64,000 nt of DNA from Anaerococcus vaginimassiliensis (GTDB taxonomy: Bacteria > Bacillota > Clostridia > Tissierellales > Peptoniphilaceae), in the NCBI RefSeq assembly GCF_900626155.1, contig NZ_LR130844.1, positions 1,079,108 through 1,143,107 of the forward strand, in the 5' to 3' direction. Under the pieces are notes generated by a model. The model was given only the letters and a program-made list of their open reading frames with translations, made no database searches and was not told the DNA's origin. The position numbers and the translations under genes are program-made. This document shows positions 53,495-64,000 of this stretch, piece by piece; the stretch's first letter is position 1, and every line of letters begins with the position of its first letter.

Positions 53495-53506
53495 GTGAAA
53501 TTTCAC
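53495..53506 (+). promoter_or_regulatory. Palindromic candidate operator for an RpiR regulator
   Basis: GTGAAATTTCAC, a perfect 12-bp palindrome upstream of the PTS gene. RpiR-family regulators bind short palindromes with TGAAA-type half-sites, and two RpiR genes close the operon. Confidence 0.45.
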
Positions 53507-53600
53507 GAAATCTAAAAATCTTTTATATGCTTTCACTAAATCCCTATATTCCAAGCTTTGATGACTTATCTTAATAATAGTAATATCATATAAACATAAG

Positions 53601-53615
53601 ATAATACGTTTTCAC
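53601..53615 (-). promoter_or_regulatory. Candidate cre site (CcpA) upstream of the alpha-glucoside PTS gene
   Basis: Reading the minus strand: GTGAAAACGTATTAT, which keeps the TGnAAnCGnW core of the cre consensus but deviates at both edges. It lies between the likely promoter and the SD, a position suited to glucose repression. Confidence 0.45.
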
Positions 53616-53628
53616 AAAGGAGGACGCC

Positions 53629-55215
53629 GTGAAAGAAAAAATTCAACGATTTGGTGGTGCCATGTTCACACCTGTAATGTTATTTGCAGTGTCTGCACTA
53701 CTAATTGGATTTGGAACCCTATTTACTACAGAAGTAATTATGGGACCCATAGCCACAGAAGGTACAGTTTGGTTTGGCGTTTGGGATATGATCTTATCCG
53801 GTGCATGGGTTGTATTTAATCAATTGCCATTATTATTTGCGATTGCCCTACCGATAGGTCTTGCCAAGAAACAGAACGCTAGAGCCAGCATGGAAGCATT
53901 TGTTATTTATTTAGTTTTCCTAAACTATGTATCTACAATACTAAAACACTGGGGCACTACTTTTGGAGTAGATTTTAGCCAAGAGGTAGGTGGCGCTAGT
54001 GGACTTGCTATGATTGCAAATATCAAAACCCTAGATATGGGTATGATGGGAGCTTTGCTGATCTCAGGAATAGCAATTTATCTACATAACAGATTTTTCG
54101 ATACTAGACTTCCAGAAGCTTTGGGAGTGTTCAAGGGTTCTGCCTTTGTGTTAGGTATTGGATTTATTGTTATGATTCCAGTGGCTTTCTTAGCAGTTTT
54201 AATCTGGCCTAAGATCCAAGCTGGTATGAATGTCTTTAGGGATTTGATTCTAGCATCTGGAACAGCGGGAGTTGGAATATTTGTACTGTTAGAAAGACTT
54301 CTTATTCCATTTGGGCTTCACCACTTGTTGTATGCACCAATGTTTTATGATAGCTTGGTTGTTCCTGGTGGAATATATGCTTACTGGGCACAAAATCTTC
54401 CGCAAATTGCAGCAGCCACAGGATCATTAAAGGAAATCGCACCTTACGCTCAACTTACAGCGACAGGTTGGTCTAAGATCTTTGGATGTGTGGGTGTGGG
54501 ACTTGCCTTCTACAAGACAGCACTTCCAGAGAATAAAAAGAAAATTGCAGGTCTTATGATCCCAGTTGTACTTACTGCTATCCTAAGTGGAGTTACAGAA
54601 CCAATCGAGTTTACCTTCCTCTTTATAGCGCCACAACTATTCGTAGTTCACGCAGTTCTTGCATCAATCCTAGCTATGGTTATGAATCTTGCAGGAGTAG
54701 TTGGAGTTTTCTCTGGTGGAGTTATCGAAATGGCATCCCTAAACTGGATACCACTTGCGGCTCACCACTGGAAGACCTATCTAGTAATGCTTGTGATTGG
54801 ACTTGTAGCAATTGCAGTTTGGTATTTCGTATTTAGTTTCCTAATTACTAAATTTGATTTCAAAACTCCAGGTAGAACTACAGCAGAAGATTCTGCTAAG
54901 CTTTATACCAAAAAGGATTACAAGGCTAAGAAACAAGAAGAAGGCACTGAGGGTAAAATTGTGAAGTCTGCTGATAAGTTTGAAATAATGGCAGACGAAA
55001 TCCTAGAAGGACTTGGTGGAGCAGAAAATATCAAAGACTTTACCAACTGTGTTACAAGACTTAGGGTAAATGTAAATGACCCAAGTAAGATTGCAGATGA
55101 TAGTTACTTTAGAGAAATTGGAACATATGGTACTGCAAGAAGCGGAAATTCCATCCATGTAATCGTAGGTATGGATATCCAATATGTTGCAGATGCCTTT
55201 GGCGAATTGTTATAG
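53629..55215 (+). CDS. Alpha-glucoside PTS transporter, EIICB
   Basis: A 528-residue membrane protein. Residues 1-410 form the glucose-superfamily EIIC with about ten helices, including G-V-T-E-P-I-E-F-T-F-L-F (about 324-335). After a linker (about 415-440), the EIIB domain bears the phospho-Cys in T-N-C-V-T-R-L-R-V (about 469-477). No EIIA domain is attached, so a shared glucose-type EIIA must serve it. The best match is the alpha-glucoside (maltose/sucrose isomer) type, given the GH4 enzyme downstream. Starts with GTG behind AAAGGAGG. Confidence 0.92.
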   Translation: MKEKIQRFGGAMFTPVMLFAVSALLIGFGTLFTTEVIMGPIATEGTVWFGVWDMILSGAWVVFNQLPLLFAIALPIGLAKKQNARASMEAFVIYLVFLNYVSTILKHWGTTFGVDFSQEVGGASGLAMIANIKTLDMGMMGALLISGIAIYLHNRFFDTRLPEALGVFKGSAFVLGIGFIVMIPVAFLAVLIWPKIQAGMNVFRDLILASGTAGVGIFVLLERLLIPFGLHHLLYAPMFYDSLVVPGGIYAYWAQNLPQIAAATGSLKEIAPYAQLTATGWSKIFGCVGVGLAFYKTALPENKKKIAGLMIPVVLTAILSGVTEPIEFTFLFIAPQLFVVHAVLASILAMVMNLAGVVGVFSGGVIEMASLNWIPLAAHHWKTYLVMLVIGLVAIAVWYFVFSFLITKFDFKTPGRTTAEDSAKLYTKKDYKAKKQEEGTEGKIVKSADKFEIMADEILEGLGGAENIKDFTNCVTRLRVNVNDPSKIADDSYFREIGTYGTARSGNSIHVIVGMDIQYVADAFGELL

Positions 55216-55263
55216 AAATAGAATAGTTAGAAAATAATAAGTTAGAAATAAGAATAAATTTAG

Positions 55264-56613
<1,350 letters not shown>

Positions 56614-56636
56614 TAAAAAAACCATCATAATATTAA

Positions 56637-56675
56637 AAATCTCTACTTGGCGTATAATGCTAGTAGAGATTTTTT
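56637..56675 (+). terminator. Terminator between the GH4 gene and the RpiR pair
   Basis: AAATCTCTAC (56637-56646) and GTAGAGATTT (56663-56672) plus T run. The regulators may be expressed by read-through or from a TATAATGC within the loop. Confidence 0.85.
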
Positions 56676-56683
56676 GATTTGAG

Positions 56684-57361
56684 GTGATTGAAATTAGTTT
56701 AGAAAAACTTATCAGAGAAAATGAGAAAAAATTTACCCAAACTGACTACACCATAGCCAACCAGATTTTAAAGGAAGGATTAAACTACAATCTTACTATC
56801 AATGAATTTGCCAAAATTTGTTATACATCTAGGACATCCATCCTTAGGTTTGCCAAAAAGCTCGGTTTTAATGGCTATAATGACCTAAAATACTACATCC
56901 TAAATGAGTCTATAGATATAGTATCAAGTACAACCAGTCCTGTAGACGGCAAGTTGGCTGACCTTTATAAAAAGCTTAGACAGGTAAAAAGAGCCTTTGT
57001 CTATGGCAATGGAGCCTACGAAAATATAATAAAAGCAGCTATCAAAAGATATCTTTTTGACCTAGATATCCTTGCGGAAACCTATGCAGGAGCCCAGGAG
57101 ATTGTAGCTTTTTATGGGGAAATGTTAAAGGATAGTCTGGTAGTGATAGTTGATTTTAACCAAGATAAAAGAAGTAGGGAACTTATGTTTCAAATAGCTA
57201 GTATAGATTGTATAAAGCTAATTGTAGGAAGTGAGTACCAGTCCATGACCAAGAGCGATTATAATATATTCTTGCCAGAAGAGAAGAGAAAGCTAAGGTT
57301 AATTAGCCCCTACATCCTTGAACTTGAGAAGTTTTTTGCGGGATATTTGGAGACCTTATAG
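56684..57361 (+). CDS. RpiR family regulator with degenerate SIS domain
   Basis: About 225 residues. An N-terminal HTH_6 (about 1-75: L-T-I-N-E-F-A-K-I-C-Y-T-S-R-T-S-I-L-R-F-A-K-K-L-G-F) is followed by a region aligning with a SIS domain (F-V-Y-G-N-G-A-Y about 105-112), but the usual phosphosugar serine loop is missing; the matching stretch reads V-I-V-D-F-N-Q-D. The GTG at 56684 is the only standard start, but it sits inside GAGGTGA, which would be the natural SD for ATT at 56693. Probably controls the alpha-glucoside operon, perhaps with the next gene. Confidence 0.82.
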   Translation: MIEISLEKLIRENEKKFTQTDYTIANQILKEGLNYNLTINEFAKICYTSRTSILRFAKKLGFNGYNDLKYYILNESIDIVSSTTSPVDGKLADLYKKLRQVKRAFVYGNGAYENIIKAAIKRYLFDLDILAETYAGAQEIVAFYGEMLKDSLVVIVDFNQDKRSRELMFQIASIDCIKLIVGSEYQSMTKSDYNIFLPEEKRKLRLISPYILELEKFFAGYLETL

Positions 57362-58132
57362 ATGTTTTTGCTAAATTTATTAAGAGAAAACTACGACAAA
57401 CTAAATAAAAACGACCTTAGAATTTATTCTTACATAGTTCAAAACAAGAACGAAGTAATAGACTTAAACATAAATGAGCTAGCTGATACCTTGGATTTAA
57501 GCACCAGCTCCATTATGACTTTTACCAAAAAACTGGGCCTTGAAGGCTATAGCGAGCTAAGATATTTGGTAAAGTGGTCGGAAGATGAGTCTAAGACAAG
57601 CTTTGATGATAATGAGATAGAATATACAAAAAACGACATAAATCTAACCATGACCATGATGACCTCCCTAAACCTATCTGGGCTTTTTGAAAGCATAAAT
57701 GCAGCTGAAAATATTTATGTTGTAGGTAATGGTTATACCCAGCTAAATGTAGCAGAAGAGCTTAAGAGAAACTTCTTCAATGTAGGCAAGATTCTAAATG
57801 TTATAGATGATCCAAGCTCTTATTATAGCTACAAAGCCTCTTTAAAGGATGGGGATGTGCTTTTTGCCCTATCCTTTAGCGGGGAGAATAAGGAGCTGAT
57901 AGATCTTATCAATAGTTTAGATGAAAATATCTGTATAGTATCTATCACCGGACTATCTAACAACACCATCTCTCATATGTCTGATTATAATATTTCCTTT
58001 GTAACCCATGAGGTTTTTGACTTTGATCAAAGGGTGAAGATTTCTCCCATATCCCAATTTTATGTAGTGATTGACTTTATTATATTAAAATACCTGTCCT
58101 ATTTGAATGGGAAAAATAAAAAAAGAGATTAA
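57362..58132 (+). CDS. RpiR family regulator with intact SIS domain
   Basis: A 256-residue regulator. The N-terminal HTH_6 (about 1-75) contains I-N-E-L-A-D-T-L-D-L-S-T-S-S-I-M-T-F-T-K-K-L-G-L. The SIS domain (about 110-240) has I-Y-V-V-G-N-G-Y-T and the phosphosugar loop A-L-S-F-S-G-E-N-K-E, fit to bind a hexose phosphate. It starts immediately after the stop of the preceding RpiR gene and has no clear SD of its own, so translation is coupled. Likely effector: a product of the GH4 enzyme. Confidence 0.88.
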   Translation: MFLLNLLRENYDKLNKNDLRIYSYIVQNKNEVIDLNINELADTLDLSTSSIMTFTKKLGLEGYSELRYLVKWSEDESKTSFDDNEIEYTKNDINLTMTMMTSLNLSGLFESINAAENIYVVGNGYTQLNVAEELKRNFFNVGKILNVIDDPSSYYSYKASLKDGDVLFALSFSGENKELIDLINSLDENICIVSITGLSNNTISHMSDYNISFVTHEVFDFDQRVKISPISQFYVVIDFIILKYLSYLNGKNKKRD

Positions 58133-58156
58133 AAAATATGACATCGATCCTATTTT

Positions 58157-59617
58157 TTATAAATTGTTATCCTCAATAACAATTCTAGCAATTCTTGAGG
58201 CAGTCTTTTGGATACATCTTGCATCATTATTATCTAAGTCAGTATTTGTGATGATCATTCCAGTGATAAATAAATTTTTCAAGTATCCGTGTTTTTTGCT
58301 TAATGGATTGCACCTTGGCCAAGTTACAGCAATCCCCTTATTATCCTCATCTGCCATTATCATTTCGTTTTTATATAAAGATTCATATAGAGGGATTTTA
58401 TTAGCTAGACTATCCAAATCAAGGTCAAATCCAGTACAGTTAATGACAATATCAGCTGACTTCTCCTTATCACCAATTAGAGTAAAACTTCCGTCATCAT
58501 TTTTACTTACAGACTCGCTATTAGTTATGATATCTATTTTATCTTTATCATAAGCATCTAGTAGTAGTTTCATGCTATTGTGTGGAGTTTTGCCACCTAA
58601 AAAGGCTAAGTATTGGTAACACTCGTCCATGTATTTTTTTCTATCTATGGGATTCATAAAGTTGACTAAGTCAGCTATATATAAGGTAAATTGGATGAAA
58701 TAATCTTCTGTGAAGGCAAGAGCTTGGTCGTTTTCTCTGATTGCCTTTCTGGATAAATCTAGAGTGTGATCTTTGTAAGTGTTGTAGGCATATTCTAATT
58801 CATAACCAGCCTTTTTGAAATCATCTCTAACGGTATCAAGCAAACAATCTAATTTGATACGAGAATCAGCTCTAAGTTTATCATCAATCCACTCTTGATT
58901 CGGTGTGTAATAATCATAAATATTTCCTTCATAAGGAATATCGACAATTTTGTATTCATTCTCTCCTGTGAAAAAGTTTATTGTTTTATCTATATTCTTT
59001 TTCTCATTAAGATATCTAAAGACATCAGTAGATGAGGCAGAAGTGCCGAGGATTGCTATACTTTTATCGTATGGAATATTTTTTAGTTTTTCTTCTAGTG
59101 GATAAGGATTTTCTATATAATTTTCCTCTCCATTTAACTTGTAAGGATCATTGTAGCAAGTTGCACCAGTAGCAAGAAAAACAAGGTCATAATTATTGCT
59201 GTGATTTTCGCTAACTATTTGATAACTTTCTTCTCCTTCTGACAAACTAACATTAATTTCAGTTGCTTCTTCATTTATTATATTTATGGATGGGTCCTTA
59301 AGGTAGGCTTTTGCTATATCTTTTAGATATTCTCCAAAATATACTCTAGGTGCCATTTTTTCTTCTGGATCAAGTTCTTTTCCATTTTCCTCCATCCATT
59401 TAGGAAAATCATTCCTTTTGATTGGAGGATATATCATTTCTGTGGAATCTACGTTCAAAAGTTTTACGAGGCTATCATTTTCATATGGTAGGCCTACAGA
59501 ATATTCGCTTCTTTTCTCATAGATATCAATTGTAAGGTTATTATCATTCTTAGTATCTAATATTTCCTTTAGAAAATAAAAGCCTGAAAGGGCAAAGCCA
59601 ACTATTGCGATTTTCAT
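58157..59617 (-). CDS. FAD/NAD(P)-binding protein, unknown substrate
   Basis: A 486-residue cytosolic flavoprotein-like enzyme. The N-terminal Rossmann motif is I-A-I-V-G-F-A-L-S-G-F (residues 3-13; the last Gly-x-Gly position is changed to A-L-S-G), a second dinucleotide loop is A-I-L-G-T-S-A-S-S (about 189-197), and V-I-N-C-T-G-F-D (about 396-403) is the late FAD-contacting strand. It resembles the FAD-NAD(P)-binding (NAD_binding_9) group related to lysine N6-hydroxylase-like proteins. Substrate and pathway unknown. Convergent with the RpiR pair; the 3' ends lie 24 bases apart. Confidence 0.78.
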   Translation of the reverse strand: MKIAIVGFALSGFYFLKEILDTKNDNNLTIDIYEKRSEYSVGLPYENDSLVKLLNVDSTEMIYPPIKRNDFPKWMEENGKELDPEEKMAPRVYFGEYLKDIAKAYLKDPSINIINEEATEINVSLSEGEESYQIVSENHSNNYDLVFLATGATCYNDPYKLNGEENYIENPYPLEEKLKNIPYDKSIAILGTSASSTDVFRYLNEKKNIDKTINFFTGENEYKIVDIPYEGNIYDYYTPNQEWIDDKLRADSRIKLDCLLDTVRDDFKKAGYELEYAYNTYKDHTLDLSRKAIRENDQALAFTEDYFIQFTLYIADLVNFMNPIDRKKYMDECYQYLAFLGGKTPHNSMKLLLDAYDKDKIDIITNSESVSKNDDGSFTLIGDKEKSADIVINCTGFDLDLDSLANKIPLYESLYKNEMIMADEDNKGIAVTWPRCNPLSKKHGYLKNLFITGMIITNTDLDNNDARCIQKTASRIARIVIEDNNL

Positions 59618-59683
59618 ACAAGCTCCTTTTAATTATAATTGTTGATAATATTATACAAAAGCTTAGAAATATAAGCAATTTAC

Positions 59684-59712
59684 TTGACAATTATATCAAT
59701 AGCATGTAAAAT
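59684..59712 (+). promoter_or_regulatory. Predicted promoter of the str operon
   Basis: TTGACA (59684-59689), 17-base spacer, TAAAAT (59707-59712). The rpsL-rpsG-fusA-tuf cluster has its own promoter, as needed once separated from rpoBC. Confidence 0.65.
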
Positions 59713-59771
59713 ATTTAAGGATTGGCATATATTGCCAATTATTTAATTATAAAAAGAAAAGGAGGTGCATT

Positions 59772-60179
59772 ATGCCTACAATCAATCAACTTGTTAGAAA
59801 AGGTAGAAAGAGCGAACAATCTAAATCTGATACACCAGCTCTAGGTTACAACTACAACACACTTAAAAGTAGAATTACACCAAACCAATCACCACAAAAA
59901 CGTGGAGTTTGTACATCTGTAAGAACTGTAACACCTAAAAAGCCAAACTCAGCTTTAAGAAAGATTGCCAGAGTTAGACTTACAAATGGAGCTGAAGTAC
60001 TATCTTACATTCCAGGAATTGGACACAATCTTCAAGAACACAGTGTTGTATTAATTAGAGGTGGAAGAGTAAAGGACCTTCCAGGTGTGAGATACCACAT
60101 CATCAGAGGTACTCTAGATACAGCAGGAGTAGACGGAAGAAAACAAGGAAGATCTAAATACGGAGCTAAAAAAGCTTAG
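59772..60179 (+). CDS. rpsL: 30S ribosomal protein S12
   Basis: A 135-residue protein of the decoding centre. The streptomycin-related segments [11 protein letters not shown] and [17 protein letters not shown] are wild-type, with lysines at the classical resistance positions. SD AAAGGAGGTG is nearly a perfect anti-SD match. Confidence 0.99.
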   Translation: MPTINQLVRKGRKSEQSKSDTPALGYNYNTLKSRITPNQSPQKRGVCTSVRTVTPKKPNSALRKIARVRLTNGAEVLSYIPGIGHNLQEHSVVLIRGGRVKDLPGVRYHIIRGTLDTAGVDGRKQGRSKYGAKKA

Positions 60180-60299
60180 TACTTAGTAAAATAAGTGCAT
60201 AATGTACCTATTATATATAAAGGTATATGTGCACACTGACGGTTAATTTTAACCGAGTACTCAAGATATTACACATAATTGGTAAAGGAGGGAAGAAAA
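60180..60299 (+). promoter_or_regulatory. Structured rpsL-rpsG spacer, possible S7 control site
   Basis: A 120-base gap within the operon. It contains an imperfect stem GTGCATAATGTACC against GGTATATGTGCAC and a GGTTAA/TTAACC hairpin. In E. coli the equivalent spacer binds S7; whether this one does is an inference. Confidence 0.4.
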
Positions 60300-60770
60300 G
60301 TGTCAAGAAAAGGACATATACCAAAAAGAGAGGTAATGCCTGATGCTAAGTACAACGATAGAGTTGTAACTAAGCTAATCAATAACGTAATGTTAGATGG
60401 TAAAAAAGGCCTTGCTACAAAAATAGTTTATGATGCTTTTGACATTGTTGCAGAACAAACTGGCAACGATGCACTAGAAGTATTCTATCAAGCTATGGAA
60501 AACATAATGCCAACACTAGAAGTAAAAGCCAGAAGAATCGGTGGTGCAAACTACCAAGTTCCTATGGAAGTTAGACCAGAAAGAAGACAAACACTTGCCT
60601 TAAGATGGTTAGTAAACTTCTCAAGAGCTCGTGGCGAGAAAACTATGGTAGAAAGACTTTCTAAAGAAATTTTAGATGCTTCAAACAACGCTGGTGCAGC
60701 AGTTAAGAGAAAAGAAGAAATGCACAGAGCAGCTGAAGCAAACAAAGCTTTCGCACACTATAGATATTAA
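60300..60770 (+). CDS. rpsG: 30S ribosomal protein S7
   Basis: A protein of 156 residues, the normal S7 length. The start is GTG at 60300, placed eight bases after AAAGGAGGG; upstream in-frame codons lie on that SD. It starts [10 protein letters not shown], as typical of S7. Binds the 3' major domain of 16S rRNA and nucleates 30S assembly. Confidence 0.98.
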   Translation: MSRKGHIPKREVMPDAKYNDRVVTKLINNVMLDGKKGLATKIVYDAFDIVAEQTGNDALEVFYQAMENIMPTLEVKARRIGGANYQVPMEVRPERRQTLALRWLVNFSRARGEKTMVERLSKEILDASNNAGAAVKRKEEMHRAAEANKAFAHYRY

Positions 60771-60784
60771 TCATAGGGGGACAA

Positions 60785-62857
60785 ATGAAAAGAGAAGTCT
60801 CATTAAAAGACACCAGAAATATAGGTATCATGGCCCATATAGATGCTGGTAAAACAACTGTAACAGAAAGAATGTTATACTATACCGGTAAAATCTATAA
60901 AATAGGGGATACCCATGATGGTACTGCAGTAATGGACTCCATGGACCAAGAAAAAGAACGTGGAATCACAATCGGATCTGCAGCTACAACCTGCTTTTGG
61001 AACGATCACAGAATCAACATCATCGATACTCCTGGACACGTTGACTTTACAGTAGAAGTTGAAAGATCACTAAGAGTATTAGATGGTGCAGTAGCATTAT
61101 TTGATGCAAAAAGTGGTGTAGAACCACAATCAGAAACAGTATGGAGACAAGCTGATAAATACGACATCCCAAGAATTTGTTTCATCAACAAAATGGATGC
61201 TACAGGTGCTGACTTCTTCATGGCTGTTGAGACTATCAAAGATAAATTAAAAGCAAACGCAGTTCCTATAGAAATTCCAATAGGTGCAGAACAACAATTC
61301 GAAGGAGTAGTTGATCTTGTAACTATGGAATCTGTAACATATAACACAGAAGATTTAGGAGCTCACCCAATCAAAGGTGAAATCCCAGCAGATCTTGTTG
61401 ATCAAGCAGAAGAATACAGAGCAAACCTACTTGAAGAACTTTCTGAAATTGATGATAACATCATGATGAAATACCTAGAGGGTGAAGAAGTTTCTGTAGA
61501 AGAAATCAACGCTGCTATTAGAAAAGGAACTATTGATAAAAAAATATTCCCATGTCTATGTGGATCAGCATACAAAAACAAGGGTGTTCAAGCACTACTT
61601 GATGCTGTAATTGACTTTATGCCAAGCCCACTAGACGTACCAGCTATAGAAGGTACAGATCCTAAAGATGAAGAAGTTGTTCTTGAAAGACACCCTGGAG
61701 ATGAAGAACCATTATCTGCGCTAGCATTTAAGGTTGTTACAGATCCATATGTAGGTAAACTAATCTACGTTAGAGTGTACTCAGGTATACTTGAATCAGG
61801 ATCATACGTATACAACGCTACAAAAGGTAAGAGGGAAAGAGTTGGACGTATCATGCAAATGCACTCTAACAAACAACAAGAAGTTGAAGCAGCATTTGCA
61901 GGAGATATCGTTGCACTATTAGGTCTAAAAGATACAACTACAGGTGATTCACTATGTGACCAAGATAATCCAATTATCCTTGAAAACATGGAATTCCCAG
62001 AACCAGTTATCTCAGTTGCTATTGAACCAAAAACAAGAGCATCTCAAGATAAGATGATTGTAGGTCTTCAAAAACTTGCAGAAGAAGATCCAACTTTCCA
62101 AACAAGATCTGACGAAGAAACAGGTCAAACAATCATCTCAGGAATGGGTGAGTTACACCTTGAAGTTATCGTAGATAGACTTCTAAGAGAATTCAAAGTA
62201 GAAGCTAATATCGGTAACCCACAAGTAGCATACAGAGAATCAATCACTAAAGAAGCTGAAGCACAAGGTAAGTTCGTTAGACAATCAGGTGGTTCAGGAC
62301 AATACGGTGATGTTATTCTTCAAGTTATGCCTGGTGAAGAAGGTGCTGGAATCACATTCGAATCTAAAATTGTCGGTGGTGCAGTTCCAAAAGAATACAT
62401 CAAACCAGTTGAAGCAGGTGTTAGGGAAGCTGCAGCAAGCGGAATCCTTGGCGGCTACCCAATGGTTGATATTCATGTAATCCTAGTAGATGGTTCATAC
62501 CACGAAGTCGACTCATCAGAAGTTGCCTTCCACGTGGCAGGAAGCATGGGCTTTAAAAACGCAGTTGAAAAAGCTGGTCCAGTTCTACTAGAACCACTTG
62601 AAAAAGTTGAAATTACAACACCAGATGAATATCTAGGAGATGTAATGGGTGACGTTTCATCAAGAAGAGGAAAGATTGATGGAATGAATCCTAAAGATGG
62701 AATCCATGTACTAAACGCATTTATTCCATTATCAGAAATGTTCGGATATGCAACAGACCTAAGAAGTAAAACTCAAGGTAGAGCAACATACTCTATGCAA
62801 TTCGACCACTATGCCCAAGTTCCAGAATCTGTAAAAGAACAAGTATTAGATAAATAA
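60785..62857 (+). CDS. fusA: Elongation factor G
   Basis: A 690-residue translocase GTPase of normal length. G-domain motifs: A-H-I-D-A-G-K-T-T (G1, about 17-25), R-G-I-T-I (G2, about 60), D-T-P-G-H-V-D-F (G3, about 81-88) and N-K-M-D (G4, about 135-138). Domain IV carries [10 protein letters not shown]. It lies 14 bases after rpsG with SD AGGGGG. Confidence 0.99.
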   Translation: MKREVSLKDTRNIGIMAHIDAGKTTVTERMLYYTGKIYKIGDTHDGTAVMDSMDQEKERGITIGSAATTCFWNDHRINIIDTPGHVDFTVEVERSLRVLDGAVALFDAKSGVEPQSETVWRQADKYDIPRICFINKMDATGADFFMAVETIKDKLKANAVPIEIPIGAEQQFEGVVDLVTMESVTYNTEDLGAHPIKGEIPADLVDQAEEYRANLLEELSEIDDNIMMKYLEGEEVSVEEINAAIRKGTIDKKIFPCLCGSAYKNKGVQALLDAVIDFMPSPLDVPAIEGTDPKDEEVVLERHPGDEEPLSALAFKVVTDPYVGKLIYVRVYSGILESGSYVYNATKGKRERVGRIMQMHSNKQQEVEAAFAGDIVALLGLKDTTTGDSLCDQDNPIILENMEFPEPVISVAIEPKTRASQDKMIVGLQKLAEEDPTFQTRSDEETGQTIISGMGELHLEVIVDRLLREFKVEANIGNPQVAYRESITKEAEAQGKFVRQSGGSGQYGDVILQVMPGEEGAGITFESKIVGGAVPKEYIKPVEAGVREAAASGILGGYPMVDIHVILVDGSYHEVDSSEVAFHVAGSMGFKNAVEKAGPVLLEPLEKVEITTPDEYLGDVMGDVSSRRGKIDGMNPKDGIHVLNAFIPLSEMFGYATDLRSKTQGRATYSMQFDHYAQVPESVKEQVLDK

Positions 62858-62875
62858 TTAATATAGGAGAATATA

Positions 62876-64000
62876 ATGAGCAAACAAACATTTGAAAGAA
62901 GCAAACCACATATTAATATTGGTACAATCGGACACGTTGACCACGGTAAAACAACAACAACAGCAGCAATCACACAAGCTCTAAACAAAAAATATGGTAC
63001 AGGTGAATTCGTAGACTACGAACACATCGACAAAGCACCAGAAGAAAGAGAACGTGGAATCACAATCAACACATCAGTAGTAGAATACGAAACAGCAAAC
63101 AGACACTACGCACACATCGACGCTCCAGGCCACGCTGACTACGTTAAAAACATGATTACAGGTGCAGCACAAATGGACGGCGCAATCATCGTAGTAAGTG
63201 CAGCTGATGGTCCAATGCCACAAACAAGAGAACACATCCTACTAGCAAGACAAGTAGGCGTTCCAAAAATCGCAGTATTCCTAAACAAAGAAGACCAAGT
63301 AGACGATCCAGAACTAATCGAATTAGTAGAAATGGAAATCAGAGACCTACTAAGTGAATATGACTTTGATGGAGACAATGCACCAGTAGTAGTAGGAAGT
63401 GCACTAAAATCACTACAAGAAGGTGGAGAAGGTCCATGGTCAGACAAAATCCTACAACTAATGGATGAAGTAGACGAATACTTTGACATTCCAGAAAGAG
63501 ACAACGACCAACCATTCCTAATGCCAGTAGAAGACGTAATGACAATCTCAGGACGTGGAACAGTAGCAACAGGAAGAGTAGAAAGAGGAACACTAAAAGT
63601 AGGTGATACTGTAGAAATCGTAGGACTTGAAGAAAAAACAAGCCAAGCAGTAGTAACCGGAGTAGAAATGTTCCACAAATCACTAGAACAAGCAGAATCA
63701 GGAGATAACGTAGGACTACTACTAAGAGGAGTACAAAGAAACGAAATCTCAAGAGGACAAGTACTAGCAAAACCAGGAAGTGTAAACCCACACACAGAAT
63801 TTGAAGGCCAAGTATACGTACTAACCAAAGAAGAAGGTGGACGTCACACACCATTCTTCAGTGGATACAGACCACAATTCTTCTTCAGAACAACAGACGT
63901 AACAGGAGATATTGAACTAGAAGAAGGCGTAGAAATGGTAATGCCAGGAGACAACGCAACATTCAAGATCAAACTACAAAAACCAATCGCTCTAGAAGAA
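62876..64000 (+). CDS. tuf: Elongation factor Tu, truncated at the window edge
   Basis: The first 375 of about 397 residues are present. G-domain motifs: G-H-V-D-H-G-K-T-T (about 19-27), R-G-I-T-I (about 59), D-A-P-G-H-A-D-Y (about 81-88), N-K-E-D (about 136-139, a variant of NKxD). SD ATAGGAG lies just before. Codon choice is extremely biased (CTA, GTA, ACA, AGA), which leaves long stop-free frames on the opposite strand that are not genes. Highly expressed elongation factor delivering aminoacyl-tRNA. Confidence 0.98.
   Translation, partial: MSKQTFERSKPHINIGTIGHVDHGKTTTTAAITQALNKKYGTGEFVDYEHIDKAPEERERGITINTSVVEYETANRHYAHIDAPGHADYVKNMITGAAQMDGAIIVVSAADGPMPQTREHILLARQVGVPKIAVFLNKEDQVDDPELIELVEMEIRDLLSEYDFDGDNAPVVVGSALKSLQEGGEGPWSDKILQLMDEVDEYFDIPERDNDQPFLMPVEDVMTISGRGTVATGRVERGTLKVGDTVEIVGLEEKTSQAVVTGVEMFHKSLEQAESGDNVGLLLRGVQRNEISRGQVLAKPGSVNPHTEFEGQVYVLTKEEGGRHTPFFSGYRPQFFFRTTDVTGDIELEEGVEMVMPGDNATFKIKLQKPIALEE

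Larger units (their letters stand above)
53259..53628. other. AT-rich intergenic region between divergent tpx and the alpha-glucoside PTS operon
   Basis: No credible gene. It holds the leftward tpx promoter region at the left, the palindrome GTGAAATTTCAC (53495-53506), and a cre-like site (53601-53615) just before the PTS SD. The -10/-35 boxes of the PTS operon are not clear-cut. Confidence 0.55.

Noticed and set aside
63139..63854. Two long open frames (229 and 171 codons) on the strand opposite tuf
   Set aside because: They are shadows of tuf: extreme codon bias in the real gene avoids codons that would give stops on the other strand. Their translations are low-complexity Ser/Leu-rich and no SD is seen.

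Overview
The window is AT-rich and uses AGA and other A/T-ending codons heavily. It encodes Gram-positive-type housekeeping genes (Veg, MurF/Ddl, Mn-dependent pyrophosphatase, class III fructose-1,6-bisphosphatase, Firmicutes-type RpoB/RpoC) and very large wall-anchored repeat proteins. There is no respiratory chain. This fits an anaerobic Gram-positive coccus of the Peptoniphilaceae (Tissierellia), most likely Anaerococcus or a close relative. That placement rests on gene content and style, not on a database search.

Layout. 1-10.6 kb: end of ppaC, a Nudix hydrolase, the tail of a lost surface protein, a dicarboxylate/amino-acid symporter, a DUF1858 protein, htpG behind a degenerate CIRCE element, veg behind two tandem sigma-A promoters, a PHP phosphoesterase, a MATE exporter with a pyridoxal/pyridoxamine kinase, and a cardiolipin synthase that looks leaderless. 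10.6-18 kb: a MITE-like palindromic element flanked by a duplicated terminator hairpin; a GntR(YtrA)-ABC-permease-dCMP deaminase-HAD operon with a clear operator; a leftward ddl-murF-PfkB kinase cluster. 18-21.6 kb: a secreted SH3/Apf-like wall protein, the ACT (UPF0237)-UPF0210 pair and a cyclophilin. 21.8-28.3 kb: one adhesin of about 2170 residues with 12 SHIRT-like repeats in two interleaved classes, 5 MucBP-like repeats and three 55-residue repeats, ending in an atypical NVRTG sorting signal. 28.4-33 kb: an ISL3-family remnant, fbp, a membrane protein with an acidic tail, and a nitroreductase.

33.1-40.4 kb holds rpoB-rpoC; 59.8 kb to the end holds rpsL-rpsG-fusA-tuf. These blocks are normally neighbours in Firmicutes. 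Here about 19 kb of accessory DNA separates them: an IS30 remnant, an esterase pseudogene, a galactitol-type PTS operon whose only enzymes are a UPF0047 protein, a Rpe-like epimerase and a 6-phospho-3-hexuloisomerase-like SIS protein, a frameshifted aldo/keto reductase, a ClC transporter, a radical-SAM DNA modification/repair gene pair, thiol peroxidase, an alpha-glucoside PTS/GH4 operon with two RpiR regulators, and an FAD/NAD(P)-binding protein.

The most unusual content is the modular adhesin, the PTS-UPF0047-epimerase-HxlB operon (a candidate uncharacterised sugar pathway with a regulator that lacks a normal start codon), the split str/rpo locus, and the MITE-like element. No rRNA, tRNA, CRISPR array or prophage was seen.
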